Positions 1 to 7,567 of a DNA stretch of 11,121 bases are shown one piece after another (within the stretch, counting starts at the first letter, position 1; each line of letters begins with the position of its first letter). Source of the DNA: Synergistales bacterium (GTDB lineage Bacteria > Synergistota > Synergistia > Synergistales > 79-D21); assembly GCA_015657435.1 (NCBI GenBank), contig JADLKH010000003.1:169121-180241 (forward strand), written 5' to 3'. Below the pieces are notes generated by a model. The model was given only the letters and a program-made list of their open reading frames with translations. It did not search any database and was not told the origin of the DNA. The position numbers and the translations under genes are program-made.

Positions 1-159
<159 letters not shown>

Positions 160-174
160 GACGGATAAAGGCAT

Positions 175-208
175 GAAGGGCCCGCGGAAGTTTTCCGCGG
201 GTCCCTTC
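175..208 (+). terminator. Rho-independent-type terminator after eno
   Basis: GAAGGG-CCCGCGGAA on the left pairs with TTCCGCGGG-T-CCCTTC on the right. This gives a 15-bp stem with one bulged base and a loop of only about three bases. The following T-tract is weak (GAGTTTTC, 209-216). Its place 15 nt after the eno stop supports the role. Confidence 0.75.
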
Positions 209-438
209 GAGTTTTCGGAGAAACGGCCGTTCCGGTCGTCGGTACGCCCGGGTATTCTTCTCTTTAGCTGTCTATTGCAAAGAAAAAAGGAAAACTTTAT
301 GCTTTTGATCTAATCGGCTTAAAGCGGCGGGCAAAGATCCGTTCCGTCCCCGGAAGGGGCCGGGGCTTTCGCGGGAACGTGAAAACCGGCTTCGGCCCGC
401 GGCGGCCCGGGAACGGAAAAGGGAGGAGAGATCGAGCG
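209..438 (+). promoter_or_regulatory. Leader of the efflux operon with candidate sigma70 promoter
   Basis: No gene is seen between the eno terminator and the efflux operon. An AT-rich patch at about 251-320 stands out from the GC-rich surroundings. The best promoter candidate is TTGCAA (275-280), a 17-bp spacer, then TATGCT (298-303); each box matches consensus at 4 of 6 positions. That would place the transcript start near 310 and leave a leader of about 130 nt. The leader contains GC-rich self-complementary pieces, for example CCCCGG (348-353) with CCGGGG (360-365). A perfect 10-bp palindrome, AACGGCCGTT, lies at 222-231 and could bind a repressor, but nothing else supports that. No regulator gene is present in the window. 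The promoter is inferred by eye. Confidence 0.45.
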
Positions 439-1725
439 ATGAAGCGAAGCACGTCCGTTGTCCTCTCGATATTCGCGGTGCTGTTCGCTTTAGCGGGGTC
501 CGGAGCGGCTGCCGCAGCCGTCACGAGCGGCGAATACCTGGACCTGGTGGCGGCCGGAAACCCGGAACTGGCGGCTTCGGCTGCCCGGGTCGAGGCGTTT
601 TACCGGCTTGTCGATGTCGCCATCGCTTCCACCCGCCCGAGTCTCGGTTTCGAGGCGGTTTCGGGGCGGGTTCTGCGGGAGGGCGAAGGAGAGAGCACGC
701 TATCGCTGAATCTCGGGAAGCGTCTGGACCTCTGGGGGCTGGACGAGCTTTCCGTCCGCCGGGCAGAGCTTGCCGCGCGCATTCAGGAAGCCCGCCTCGG
801 GGAACTTGCCGCGTCCCTTTTCAGGGAGGCGGAGACGGCCTACTGGAATGCCTCGGCGGCCAGGAGCGCGGTTTCGCTTTACGCGTTTCTGCTTGCCCAG
901 CGGGAGGAAGACCTGAGGTTCTCCCGCCTGCGGTTCGAGCAGGGCACGGCGGCGAAGCTGGACGTGTTCAGGGCGGAAGTGCAGGTGGAAAAAACGAGGG
1001 CTGCGAAGACGGAGGCCGAAGCGGGTTTTCGGGATTTCCTTTCCCAGATGGCCAGGCTGGCCGGAGGGGAAGCCGTCGAGCCCTCCGAAGAGCCGGTTCT
1101 CTTCGAACCCGGCCCGGATCCGGATTTCAAGGCCGCATGGAAGTCGCGCCCGGATGCCCGAAGGGTGGAACTCGAAAAGGAGTCGGCCTCCGTGGAGACC
1201 CGGATCGCTTCGTTGGGAATGCACCCCGCCGTGGAAGCGTCGCTGGGTTCCACCCTCCTTTCCGATTCGGACACCGTGATTCCTCCCGAATCCGACCTCC
1301 TGCTCTCGGTGAGGGTGGAGGTGCCCCTCTACGATGGAGGACGGACCCGGGCGGACAAGGCCTCGAAGCGCCTGCTGGAAAAGGCGTCGGAGTTCGATGA
1401 AAAGACCCTTCGGGCCTTGATCGCCACGGAGCTGGACCTGGCCGCAAGCCGCCTCGAAAAGGCCCGGGCCCTCGAGAAGAGCCGGAAGAAGGAAGCCGCG
1501 CTGGCTTCGGAAGAGTTGCGGATCACCCGCCTGCGCTACCGGACGGGCGTGGGTTCCCAGCTCGAGCTGCTGGACGCCCAGGTGCGCGAGCAGGCCGCAA
1601 GGACGGCTCATCTGGATGCCCTCAGGGAAATGGCGCTGGCGAGGGCCCAGCTTTCCTACGCGCTCGGCCGTTACTCTTTTCCCTTTGCCGGAAAGCGGGG
1701 GAACGATCCGGAAAGGACAAAATAA
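439..1725 (+). CDS. TolC-like outer-membrane efflux protein (OEP family)
   Basis: This is the outer-membrane channel of a tripartite efflux pump and would form a trimeric duct joining adaptor and permease to the outside. The start is ATG 439, not the in-frame GTG at 379. It sits 10 nt after a strong GGAGGAG (422-428) and begins a classical signal peptide: Met-Lys-Arg, a hydrophobic core, then an Ala-rich region to about residue 27. The mature part shows the two OEP repeats. Repeat 1 has an Arg-Phe-Glu-Gln-Gly...Leu-Asp-Val-Phe-Arg-Ala-Glu motif at about 164-181. Repeat 2 has Arg-Tyr-Arg-Thr-Gly...Leu-Glu-Leu-Leu-Asp-Ala-Gln at about 364-381. The usual Val-Pro-Leu-Tyr-Asp-Gly-Gly before the second helical hairpin is at 295-301. 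Length is 428 aa, normal for the family. No lipobox is seen. The adaptor gene starts 3 nt after the stop. The exported substrate cannot be told from this sequence. Confidence 0.92.
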   Translation: MKRSTSVVLSIFAVLFALAGSGAAAAAVTSGEYLDLVAAGNPELAASAARVEAFYRLVDVAIASTRPSLGFEAVSGRVLREGEGESTLSLNLGKRLDLWGLDELSVRRAELAARIQEARLGELAASLFREAETAYWNASAARSAVSLYAFLLAQREEDLRFSRLRFEQGTAAKLDVFRAEVQVEKTRAAKTEAEAGFRDFLSQMARLAGGEAVEPSEEPVLFEPGPDPDFKAAWKSRPDARRVELEKESASVETRIASLGMHPAVEASLGSTLLSDSDTVIPPESDLLLSVRVEVPLYDGGRTRADKASKRLLEKASEFDEKTLRALIATELDLAASRLEKARALEKSRKKEAALASEELRITRLRYRTGVGSQLELLDAQVREQAARTAHLDALREMALARAQLSYALGRYSFPFAGKRGNDPERTK

Positions 1726-1728
1726 AGG

Positions 1729-2832
1729 ATGAAAAGCCTGAAGGCGCGGTTTCAAAACAGAAAGACCCTGGCCTGGGTGATCATCGGTGGGGTGGCATTG
1801 GGATTTCTGGTCTTCCGGGTTGCCTTCCCACCCCGTAAGGTGCCGGCCGTCTCCATTTCGTCCATCCGGGCCGAGAAGGGCCTGCCGGTGACGACGACGG
1901 TTGCCGAGGCGAAGAGCCTCGATATCCGGCGCAGCTATTACGGCCTGGTGCGATCGGTAAAGATCCAGGAGGTGACGGCCTATTTGCGGGAGATGGTCGA
2001 GTCCGTGAAGGTCGAAGTGGGAGACCCCGTCCGGGCCGGGGAGGTTTTGGCCGTGCTGTCGGGGCGCGAGCAGGCCGCAGCGGCCGCCGCTGACCGCGAG
2101 TCCGTGGCGGAGGCGAAAAGGGATGTCGAGAGGATGAGGGTCCTCTTCAACGAGGGCGGGGTCTCCCGGTCGGAACTGGATCAGGCCGTGGTGAGGCTCA
2201 GGGCCCTGGAGGCGGAGATGGTCTCTTCAGGGACGCGGTCCGCCAGAACGATGGTCAGGGCGAAGATCGACGGGGTGGTCACCGAGAGGCACGCCGAGGC
2301 GGGCGAGATCGCGGAGGCGGGCCGGGTTCTCCTCGTGATCCAGGACACGGGAAGTCTGGAGATCGAGGTCCTCCTGCCGCAGGCCGACCGGCTTTATATC
2401 GTCGGCGGGACGGACGTCGAGGTTCCCCTTGAGGACCGGATCGTGCGGGGGAGCGTGAAACGGCTCGATCCGGCCGCGGACCCTCAAACAGGGCTCTTCA
2501 GGGCGATCGTGTCCATGCCCCCGGACCGGGCCCTCCTGCCCGGCGCGACGGTGGAGGCGAGGATCCTGGTCAAGCGGAGTCTGGGAGGGGTTGTCCTGCC
2601 TTCGGGCATCGTCCAGAGGGAAGGGGACGAGAGCTTTGTTTATGTCGTTTCCGGCGATGTCGTCAGGCGCCGGGTCATCGCACTCGGGGAGGGCGCGGAC
2701 GATCAGGTGGAGGTCCGCTCGGGGCTGAAGCCGGGAGAAACCGTCGTGGCGGAGGGGTCCTCCGCCCTCTATGACGGGGCCCGGATCTGGATCCAGACCG
2801 ACGAACCCGTTTCGGGCGAGAAGAGCCCATGA
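1729..2832 (+). CDS. RND efflux periplasmic adaptor (membrane fusion protein)
   Basis: This adaptor would bridge the RND permease to the outer-membrane channel. It has 367 aa. An N-terminal anchor helix spans about residues 13-32 (Leu-Ala-Trp-Val-Ile-Ile-Gly-Gly...), with no lipobox cysteine, so it is membrane-anchored rather than a lipoprotein. A first half-lipoyl segment follows at about 80-117 (Val-Glu-Val-Gly-Asp-Pro-Val-Arg-Ala-Gly-Glu-Val-Leu). A short helical hairpin rich in Glu, Arg and Ala comes next, then the second half-lipoyl at about 170-205 (Ala-Lys-Ile-Asp-Gly-Val-Val-Thr-Glu). The beta-barrel and membrane-proximal domains follow, with the typical Val-Leu-Pro-Ser-Gly-Ile-Val near 290. 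The hairpin is short compared with AcrA. The ATG is 3 nt after the upstream stop. Its last bases overlap the permease start as ATGA (2829-2832), which indicates translational coupling. Confidence 0.92.
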   Translation: MKSLKARFQNRKTLAWVIIGGVALGFLVFRVAFPPRKVPAVSISSIRAEKGLPVTTTVAEAKSLDIRRSYYGLVRSVKIQEVTAYLREMVESVKVEVGDPVRAGEVLAVLSGREQAAAAAADRESVAEAKRDVERMRVLFNEGGVSRSELDQAVVRLRALEAEMVSSGTRSARTMVRAKIDGVVTERHAEAGEIAEAGRVLLVIQDTGSLEIEVLLPQADRLYIVGGTDVEVPLEDRIVRGSVKRLDPAADPQTGLFRAIVSMPPDRALLPGATVEARILVKRSLGGVVLPSGIVQREGDESFVYVVSGDVVRRRVIALGEGADDQVEVRSGLKPGETVVAEGSSALYDGARIWIQTDEPVSGEKSP

Positions 2833-5800
2833 ACCTGATCCGATTTTGCGTCCGGCGGCCCGTCTTCACCTGGGTGACGGTCATCCTGGCGGCGCTGCTC
2901 GGCCTCTACGGTTTCTTCAAACTGGGCGTGGCCCTCTACCCCAAGGTGGATATCCCGGTCATCGTCATCTCGACTTCATACCGGGGCGCAAGCCCTGCGG
3001 AGATCGAGTCCCTGGTGAGCAAGCCCCTGGAGGACGCGGTCTCCGAGGTGGACGGGGTGGACAAGATCGAGAGCTATTCGATCGAGGGCGTCTCGTTCGT
3101 GGTCGCCGAGATGAAACTCGACGTCAACCTTTCCGAGGCCGTGGTGGACGTCTCGAACCGGATCAAGGCGGCCCGCTCCAAGCTGCCTTCCGAAGTGGAA
3201 GAGCCCGTCGTGGAGAAGGTCGACATCAACGCCGATCCCTTCATGATCGCCGTCTTCACCACGGACATGGACGGGAAGAAGGCCCGGGACATCCTGGACG
3301 ACCGGGTCAAGAGGCGACTCACCCGCGTGGAGGGAATCGCCCGGGTCGACCTGCTCGGGGGTGAGGAACGGGAGATCCACATTCTCCTGAACCCGGTGGC
3401 CATCAGGAATTTCAACCTCTCGCCGGTGATGGTGGCTTCCATCGTGGCCGCCAACAACCTGACGAATCCTGCCGGGTACATCGCGCAGGGAAACCGGGAG
3501 ATCACCCTTCGCTACAAGGGGGAGGCACCCAACGTCGGATCGCTGGGGGAGATCCAGATCCCGCTCGAGGGAGGGGCCTCCGTCCGGCTCAAGGACGTCG
3601 CCCGGATCGAGGACGGAGCGAAGGACCTGCGGGAGTTCGCCCGTTTTGACGGCAGGCCCGCCTTCCAGCTGCAGATCAAGGCGAGGCCGAACGCGAACGT
3701 GGTCGAGGTCGGCGCGGGGGTCAGGAAGGAGCTCGAAAAGGTCCTGCCGACCCTCCCGAAGGGATTCCGCCTCGACATTCCCTACGACAACTCCAGGTTC
3801 GTTGAAAGCTCGGTCAGGAACGTCATCCGGGACATGATCACGGGAACGGTCCTCACGGCCCTTGTCCTTTACCTCTTTCTCCGCCGGCTTTCGGCCACGG
3901 CGGTCGTCTCCATCGCCATGCCCACGGCCGTCCTGGCCACCTTCATCCCCATGATGATCCAGGGCTACACCCTGAACATGATGAGCACGCTCGGGCTGGC
4001 CCTGTCGATGGGAGTGCTTGTGAACAACTCCATCCTGGTTCTGGAGAACATCACGCGTTTTCGGGACATGGGGAACGACCCCGTCGAAGCGGCCGAACGG
4101 GGGACCGCCGAGATCGGCCTCTCCGTTCTGGCCACGACCGGGACGAACCTCGGCGTCTTCCTTCCGGTGGCCTTCCTGCCGGGGGTGGCCGGCCAATTTT
4201 TGGTCCAGTACGCCATGGTGATCGTCTACGCGACGCTCTTTTCCCTCTGGGTCTCCCTGACCCTGACCCCGATGCTCGCGGCCCGCATGCCGCAGGCCGA
4301 TCCCTCCCGGTTTTCCTGCCGGATCTGCGGATGGTGGACCTGGCTATACGAAGGACTCGAGGACCTGCACCACCGCCTCGTGGGCGCCGCCGTCCGGCAC
4401 CCCTGGAAAACACTGGGGATCACGGCCGTTGTCCTGCTTTTGGCTTTCGCTCTCGCCCCGCGACTGGGTTCCGAGTTCTTCCCACGGGTGGACGAGGGGG
4501 TCGTGGGGATCAACGTCGAACTCCCCGCGGAAAGCTCGCTGTCGAGGACGGAACGCACCGTAAGGCGGATCGAGGCGTATGTCCTGAAGCAGCCTCACGT
4601 GAAGAACGTGGTGGTTTCGGTCGGTGGGACCGGGGCGCGGACGGGGGTCAACCTGGGCAGCGTGGAGGCCTACCTCGATGACGACCCGAAGCGGCCGTCC
4701 ACCTTCGAGTTCGCGGATGGGGTCCGCCCGTTCCTCGCGAGCCTTCCGGACACGACGCTGAGCGTCCAGGCGACCAAGACGAGCTTTTCCAGGGGGCAGC
4801 CCCTTCAGGTGGTCGTGACCGGGGAGGACACGACGATTCTGGGGCAGGTGGCGGGCGAGGTCATGAAGGTGATGCGCTCCGTGCCGGGGGTCGTCGACGT
4901 GGACCTGGACTGGCGGATCGGTAGACCGGAGCTGGCGATGGACCCGATCCGCTGGCGTATGGGGCGCCTTGGGACCGACGCGGCTTCCGTCTCCTCGAAC
5001 GTTCGGGGGTACATCACGGGCCTGGAGGCCGGGAAGTACCGGGAAAGCGGCCTGGAATACGATATCCTGGTGAAGATGGAGCCCGAGAGGACGAAAAGCG
5101 TTTTCGCGGCGCCGGACCTGCCGGTCATGACCGCCCGGGGATCCGTTCCCCTGAAGGAACTGACCCGGTTCGACATCGAAGCGGGCCCGACCCGGATCGT
5201 CCGGAAGGATCGAATCCGATCAGTGACGGTGGAGGCCGACGTGGTGGGGCGGACGGTGGGCGAGGCCTTCGGAGAGATCCGCTCGGGCCTGAAGGGACTT
5301 TCGGTTCCCCCCGGTTATGCCGTCAAGTACGAGGGGGACGTGGAAGCGATGCGTGAAACCTTCACGGATATGGGCGTCGCCTTCGGCCTGGCGGTGGCCA
5401 TCACCTTCCTGATGGTCGCGGCCATCCTGGAATCCTGGGCTTTCGCGTTCATCATCATCCTGACGGTGCCCCTGTCCGCCATCGGCGTCATCCCGGCCAT
5501 GGTCGCCACGAACACGGCCGTCAGCCTGTATGCCCTCATGGGGCTCGTCATGCTCGTCGGCCTCGTGGTGAACAACGCCATCGTCATCGTCGACTTCGCC
5601 GAGGGCCTGCGGCGGTCGGGAACCAGGGCGGCGGAGGCCATCACCGAGGCGTGCCGGGTGCGGTTCCGCTCCATCCTGATGGCCGATCTCACCTCGATCA
5701 TCGCAATGGTTCCCCTGGCGCTGGGGATGGGAGAAGGCGGAGCCCTTCGGGCCCCCATGGCGATCGTGGCCATCGGGGGGCTTTTCGCGGGCGGAGGCCT

Positions 5801-5870
5801 GGCTCTTTTCGTCATTCCCCCCGTCTACAGGCTCTTCTGGGAGAGGCGGGAGAGGAGGGACGGCGCATGA
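2829..5870 (+). CDS. RND family efflux permease (HAE1/AcrB-like), proton-relay triad replaced by Asn
   Basis: This is the inner-membrane pump of the tripartite system. It has 1013 aa, slightly shorter than AcrB (1049), with the family layout: TM1 at about 12-33, periplasmic porter loop 1, TM2-6, a cytoplasmic link, TM7, porter loop 2, TM8-12. Gly-Ala-Ser-Pro-Ala-Glu-Ile-Glu (about 53-60) and Val-Asp-Gly-Val-Asp-Lys-Ile-Glu-Ser are typical early porter motifs. TM4 reads Gly-Val-Leu-Val-Asn399-Asn400-Ser...Leu-Glu406-Asn and TM10 reads Gly-Leu-Val-Val-Asn915-Asn916-Ala. The positions equal to AcrB D407, D408 and K940 are therefore all Asn. The TM11 arginines (AcrB R971, R973) are kept in Arg-Phe-Arg-Ser-Ile-Leu-Met, but T978-S979 are replaced by Ala952-Asp953. 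A Cys497-x-x-Cys500 pair lies between TM6 and TM7. The start overlaps the adaptor stop and the end overlaps the endonuclease V start. The family assignment is firm; substrate and coupling ion are unknown. Confidence 0.93.
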   Translation: MNLIRFCVRRPVFTWVTVILAALLGLYGFFKLGVALYPKVDIPVIVISTSYRGASPAEIESLVSKPLEDAVSEVDGVDKIESYSIEGVSFVVAEMKLDVNLSEAVVDVSNRIKAARSKLPSEVEEPVVEKVDINADPFMIAVFTTDMDGKKARDILDDRVKRRLTRVEGIARVDLLGGEEREIHILLNPVAIRNFNLSPVMVASIVAANNLTNPAGYIAQGNREITLRYKGEAPNVGSLGEIQIPLEGGASVRLKDVARIEDGAKDLREFARFDGRPAFQLQIKARPNANVVEVGAGVRKELEKVLPTLPKGFRLDIPYDNSRFVESSVRNVIRDMITGTVLTALVLYLFLRRLSATAVVSIAMPTAVLATFIPMMIQGYTLNMMSTLGLALSMGVLVNNSILVLENITRFRDMGNDPVEAAERGTAEIGLSVLATTGTNLGVFLPVAFLPGVAGQFLVQYAMVIVYATLFSLWVSLTLTPMLAARMPQADPSRFSCRICGWWTWLYEGLEDLHHRLVGAAVRHPWKTLGITAVVLLLAFALAPRLGSEFFPRVDEGVVGINVELPAESSLSRTERTVRRIEAYVLKQPHVKNVVVSVGGTGARTGVNLGSVEAYLDDDPKRPSTFEFADGVRPFLASLPDTTLSVQATKTSFSRGQPLQVVVTGEDTTILGQVAGEVMKVMRSVPGVVDVDLDWRIGRPELAMDPIRWRMGRLGTDAASVSSNVRGYITGLEAGKYRESGLEYDILVKMEPERTKSVFAAPDLPVMTARGSVPLKELTRFDIEAGPTRIVRKDRIRSVTVEADVVGRTVGEAFGEIRSGLKGLSVPPGYAVKYEGDVEAMRETFTDMGVAFGLAVAITFLMVAAILESWAFAFIIILTVPLSAIGVIPAMVATNTAVSLYALMGLVMLVGLVVNNAIVIVDFAEGLRRSGTRAAEAITEACRVRFRSILMADLTSIIAMVPLALGMGEGGALRAPMAIVAIGGLFAGGGLALFVIPPVYRLFWERRERRDGA

Positions 5871-6577
5871 AGACCTCCCTGCCGGAAACGGAAGAAGGGC
5901 GGCTGCTCCTCGAAGGGAGGCTTTCCGCCGCTTCCGCCGCGGCCCTTCAGGCCGAACTGGCTTCGAAGGTTTCCCTCGAGGATGCCAGGAACCGGCCTTT
6001 GAGCGTCGTAGCGGGCGTCGACGTCTCGATCCGCAGGGGACCGAACGGCGATCTTGCGGTCGGCTGCATCGCGACGATGGAATGGGGTTCCTGGAAAATC
6101 CTCGCGGTCGATACCGCCGTCGATCGGGTCCGCTTTCCCTACATTCCCGGACTTCTCTCCTTCAGGGAACTCCCGGTCATCCTCAAGGCGGCGGAAAAGC
6201 TTTCCGGGTGGCCCGACCTCTTCATGGTCGACGGGGCGGGACTGGCCCACCCCCGTTTCTTCGGCCTGGCCTGCCACCTTGGGATCGTCACCGGCTGCTC
6301 TTCCGTCGGTGTGGCCAAGAGCCGCCTCGTGGGCACGCACGCTCCCGTTTCGGAAGCGAGAGGGTCGAGCGCGCCGCTCTTCGTCGGGGACCGGGTCGCG
6401 GGGACGGTCCTGAGGACGCGCTTTGGGGTGCGTCCCCTCTATGTCAGCCCGGGACATCTGGTTTCGCTGGAATCGGCGGTTTCGCTCGTCATGGGAGCCT
6501 GCACCCGCTTCAGGCTGCCCGAGCCGATCCGCGCCGCCCATAAGCTGGCAGGGGATCAAAACCTTCTGTATTCTTAA
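5867..6577 (+). CDS. nfi: Endonuclease V (deoxyinosine 3' endonuclease)
   Basis: Endonuclease V nicks DNA at the second phosphodiester bond 3' of deoxyinosine, starting repair of deaminated adenine; some homologues also act on inosine in RNA (family knowledge). The protein has 236 aa, close to E. coli Nfi (223). The family motifs appear in order: Gly-Val-Asp52-Val-Ser; Phe-Pro-Tyr-Ile-Pro-Gly (90-95, containing the PYIP wedge); Leu-Ser-Phe-Arg-Glu101; Val-Asp122-Gly-Ala-Gly-Leu-Ala-His-Pro-Arg; Gly-Val-Ala-Lys-Ser-Arg-Leu; Ser-Pro-Gly-His with Leu-Glu-Ser-Ala; and a C-terminal Leu-Pro-Glu-Pro-Ile-Arg-Ala-Ala-His-Lys-Leu. The three acidic metal ligands D52, E101 and D122 are intact, so it should be active. 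The start is ATG 5867, which has GGAGGG (5854-5859) 7 nt upstream and overlaps the permease stop as ATGA. An earlier in-frame start would run deep into the permease gene in a non-homologous frame. Its place in an efflux operon is unusual. No clear terminator follows. Confidence 0.95.
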   Translation: MKTSLPETEEGRLLLEGRLSAASAAALQAELASKVSLEDARNRPLSVVAGVDVSIRRGPNGDLAVGCIATMEWGSWKILAVDTAVDRVRFPYIPGLLSFRELPVILKAAEKLSGWPDLFMVDGAGLAHPRFFGLACHLGIVTGCSSVGVAKSRLVGTHAPVSEARGSSAPLFVGDRVAGTVLRTRFGVRPLYVSPGHLVSLESAVSLVMGACTRFRLPEPIRAAHKLAGDQNLLYS

Positions 6578-6604
6578 TACCGCGATCTCTTGCAAAAGGG
6601 CGGA

Positions 6605-6625
6605 CTGTCGTCGATGATACGACAG
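6605..6625 (+). promoter_or_regulatory. Perfect inverted repeat upstream of the serine operon
   Basis: CTGTCGT (6605-6611) and ACGACAG (6619-6625) are exact reverse complements separated by 7 bases, giving a 21-bp dyad 40 nt before the GTG start. A TTGCAA at 6590-6595, with the weak -10 candidate GATGAT (6613-6618) 17 bp later, would put the dyad over the -10 region, as expected of a repressor operator. Another weak -10 candidate, TATTCT, lies at 6569-6574. If transcription starts there instead, the dyad would be a leader hairpin. No T-tract follows, so it is not a simple terminator. The repeat is plain in the sequence; its function is inferred. Confidence 0.5.
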
Positions 6626-6665
6626 AAAAAGAAGCGTCCAATCCTTAAAAAGAGGTGACCTGCGC

Positions 6666-7565
6666 GTGCTGATCTACATCGCGGATTCGTTTGATCCTTC
6701 CCTGCCGGAGAAACTGAGTGAGTTCGGGGAGGTCACGACGGACGGAGGCCGACTGGCCGAAGCCGATGTCCTCCTGGTCCGGAGCAAGACGAAAGTGACC
6801 CGGGAAGTCCTGGAGCAGGCCCCGAAGGTGAAGCTTGTGATCCGGGGCGGCGTGGGCATCGACACGATCGACACGACGGCGGCGGCCGAACGGGGCGTCA
6901 GGGTGAGGAACACGCCGAAAGCCTCCTCGATCACCGTGGCCGAGCTGGCCTTCGCCCTCATGCTGGCGGCTCCAACGCGTCTCATCGAGGCACACGTCAG
7001 CATGTGCCAGGGCAAGTGGGAAAAGAACGAGCTGAAGCGCACCGAGCTTTTCGGCAAGTCCCTCACGCTGGTGGGGCTCGGCAACATCGCCGCGGAGGTG
7101 GCAAAGCGGGCGCAGGCCTTCGGGATGACGGTGTACGCCTATGACCCTCTCGTTCCCGCGGAGCGCGCGGCCGATCTGGGCGTCACGCTGGTTGCGGACC
7201 TGAAGGAAGCGCTTTCGAAGGCCCATTACGTCTCCATCCATGTCCCCCTTGTCGACGGCACGAGGAACCTCATCAACCGGGAGAGCCTTGCCGCCATGAA
7301 GAAGGGGGCGGTTCTGGTGAACACCGCCCGGGCCGGAGTCATCGCGGCCGAGGACGTTCTCGAGGCGCTCGAGAGCGGGCAGCTGGCCTATTACTGCGCC
7401 GATGTCTGGCCGACGGACCCGCCCTCTCCGGACTACCCCATCCTGAAGTCGAACAAGGTCTTCATGGTGCCCCACCTCGGAGCCAACAGCAAGGAAAACC
7501 TACTCCGGATCGGTGACGAGGTTTGCTCCATCATTCGCGAAACCCAGAAGGAAGGAGTGTTGTAG
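6666..7565 (+). CDS. serA: D-3-phosphoglycerate dehydrogenase, short form without ACT domain (2-hydroxyacid dehydrogenase family)
   Basis: The expected reaction is NAD-dependent oxidation of 3-phosphoglycerate to 3-phosphohydroxypyruvate, the first step of serine synthesis. The start is GTG 6666, set by AGAGGTGA (6651-6658) 7 nt upstream. The protein has 299 aa: an N-terminal substrate-domain segment (1-95), a Rossmann domain with Gly137-Leu-Gly139-Asn-Ile-Ala142 (third Gly of GxGxxG replaced by Ala), and a C-terminal return. Val-Ile-Arg-Gly-Gly-Val-Gly-Ile-Asp and Thr-Val-Ala-Glu-Leu-Ala are classical SerA motifs. The catalytic set reads Arg222 (Asn-Thr-Ala-Arg), Asp251 (Pro-Thr-Asp-Pro, where E. 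coli SerA has Pro-Thr-Glu269-Pro) and His270 (Pro-His-Leu-Gly-Ala). There is no ACT or ASB domain, so ACT-mediated inhibition by serine is not expected. It lies 2 nt upstream of serC, which supports the pathway assignment. Another 2-hydroxyacid dehydrogenase activity is possible but less likely in this context. Confidence 0.87.
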   Translation: MLIYIADSFDPSLPEKLSEFGEVTTDGGRLAEADVLLVRSKTKVTREVLEQAPKVKLVIRGGVGIDTIDTTAAAERGVRVRNTPKASSITVAELAFALMLAAPTRLIEAHVSMCQGKWEKNELKRTELFGKSLTLVGLGNIAAEVAKRAQAFGMTVYAYDPLVPAERAADLGVTLVADLKEALSKAHYVSIHVPLVDGTRNLINRESLAAMKKGAVLVNTARAGVIAAEDVLEALESGQLAYYCADVWPTDPPSPDYPILKSNKVFMVPHLGANSKENLLRIGDEVCSIIRETQKEGVL

Positions 7566-7567
7566 AC

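Noticed and set aside
372..415. Direct repeat CGGGAACG at 372-379 and 408-415
   Set aside because: It is only 8 bases in GC-rich sequence, with no partner sites or spacing that would support a function.
379..438. GTG-started 20-residue N-terminal extension of the efflux outer-membrane protein
   Set aside because: It would bury the signal peptide behind a highly basic segment. ATG 439 has a strong ribosome site and starts a standard signal peptide.
700..1755. - strand open frame opposite the outer-membrane efflux gene (351 codons)
   Set aside because: No domain is recognised. The + strand product has a signal peptide and both family repeats.
2976..4196. Long open frame on the - strand inside the RND permease (406 codons)
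   Set aside because: It is antisense to clear, conserved permease sequence and is rich in Arg, Gly, Asp and Pro with no recognisable domain. Such frames are common opposite GC-rich genes.
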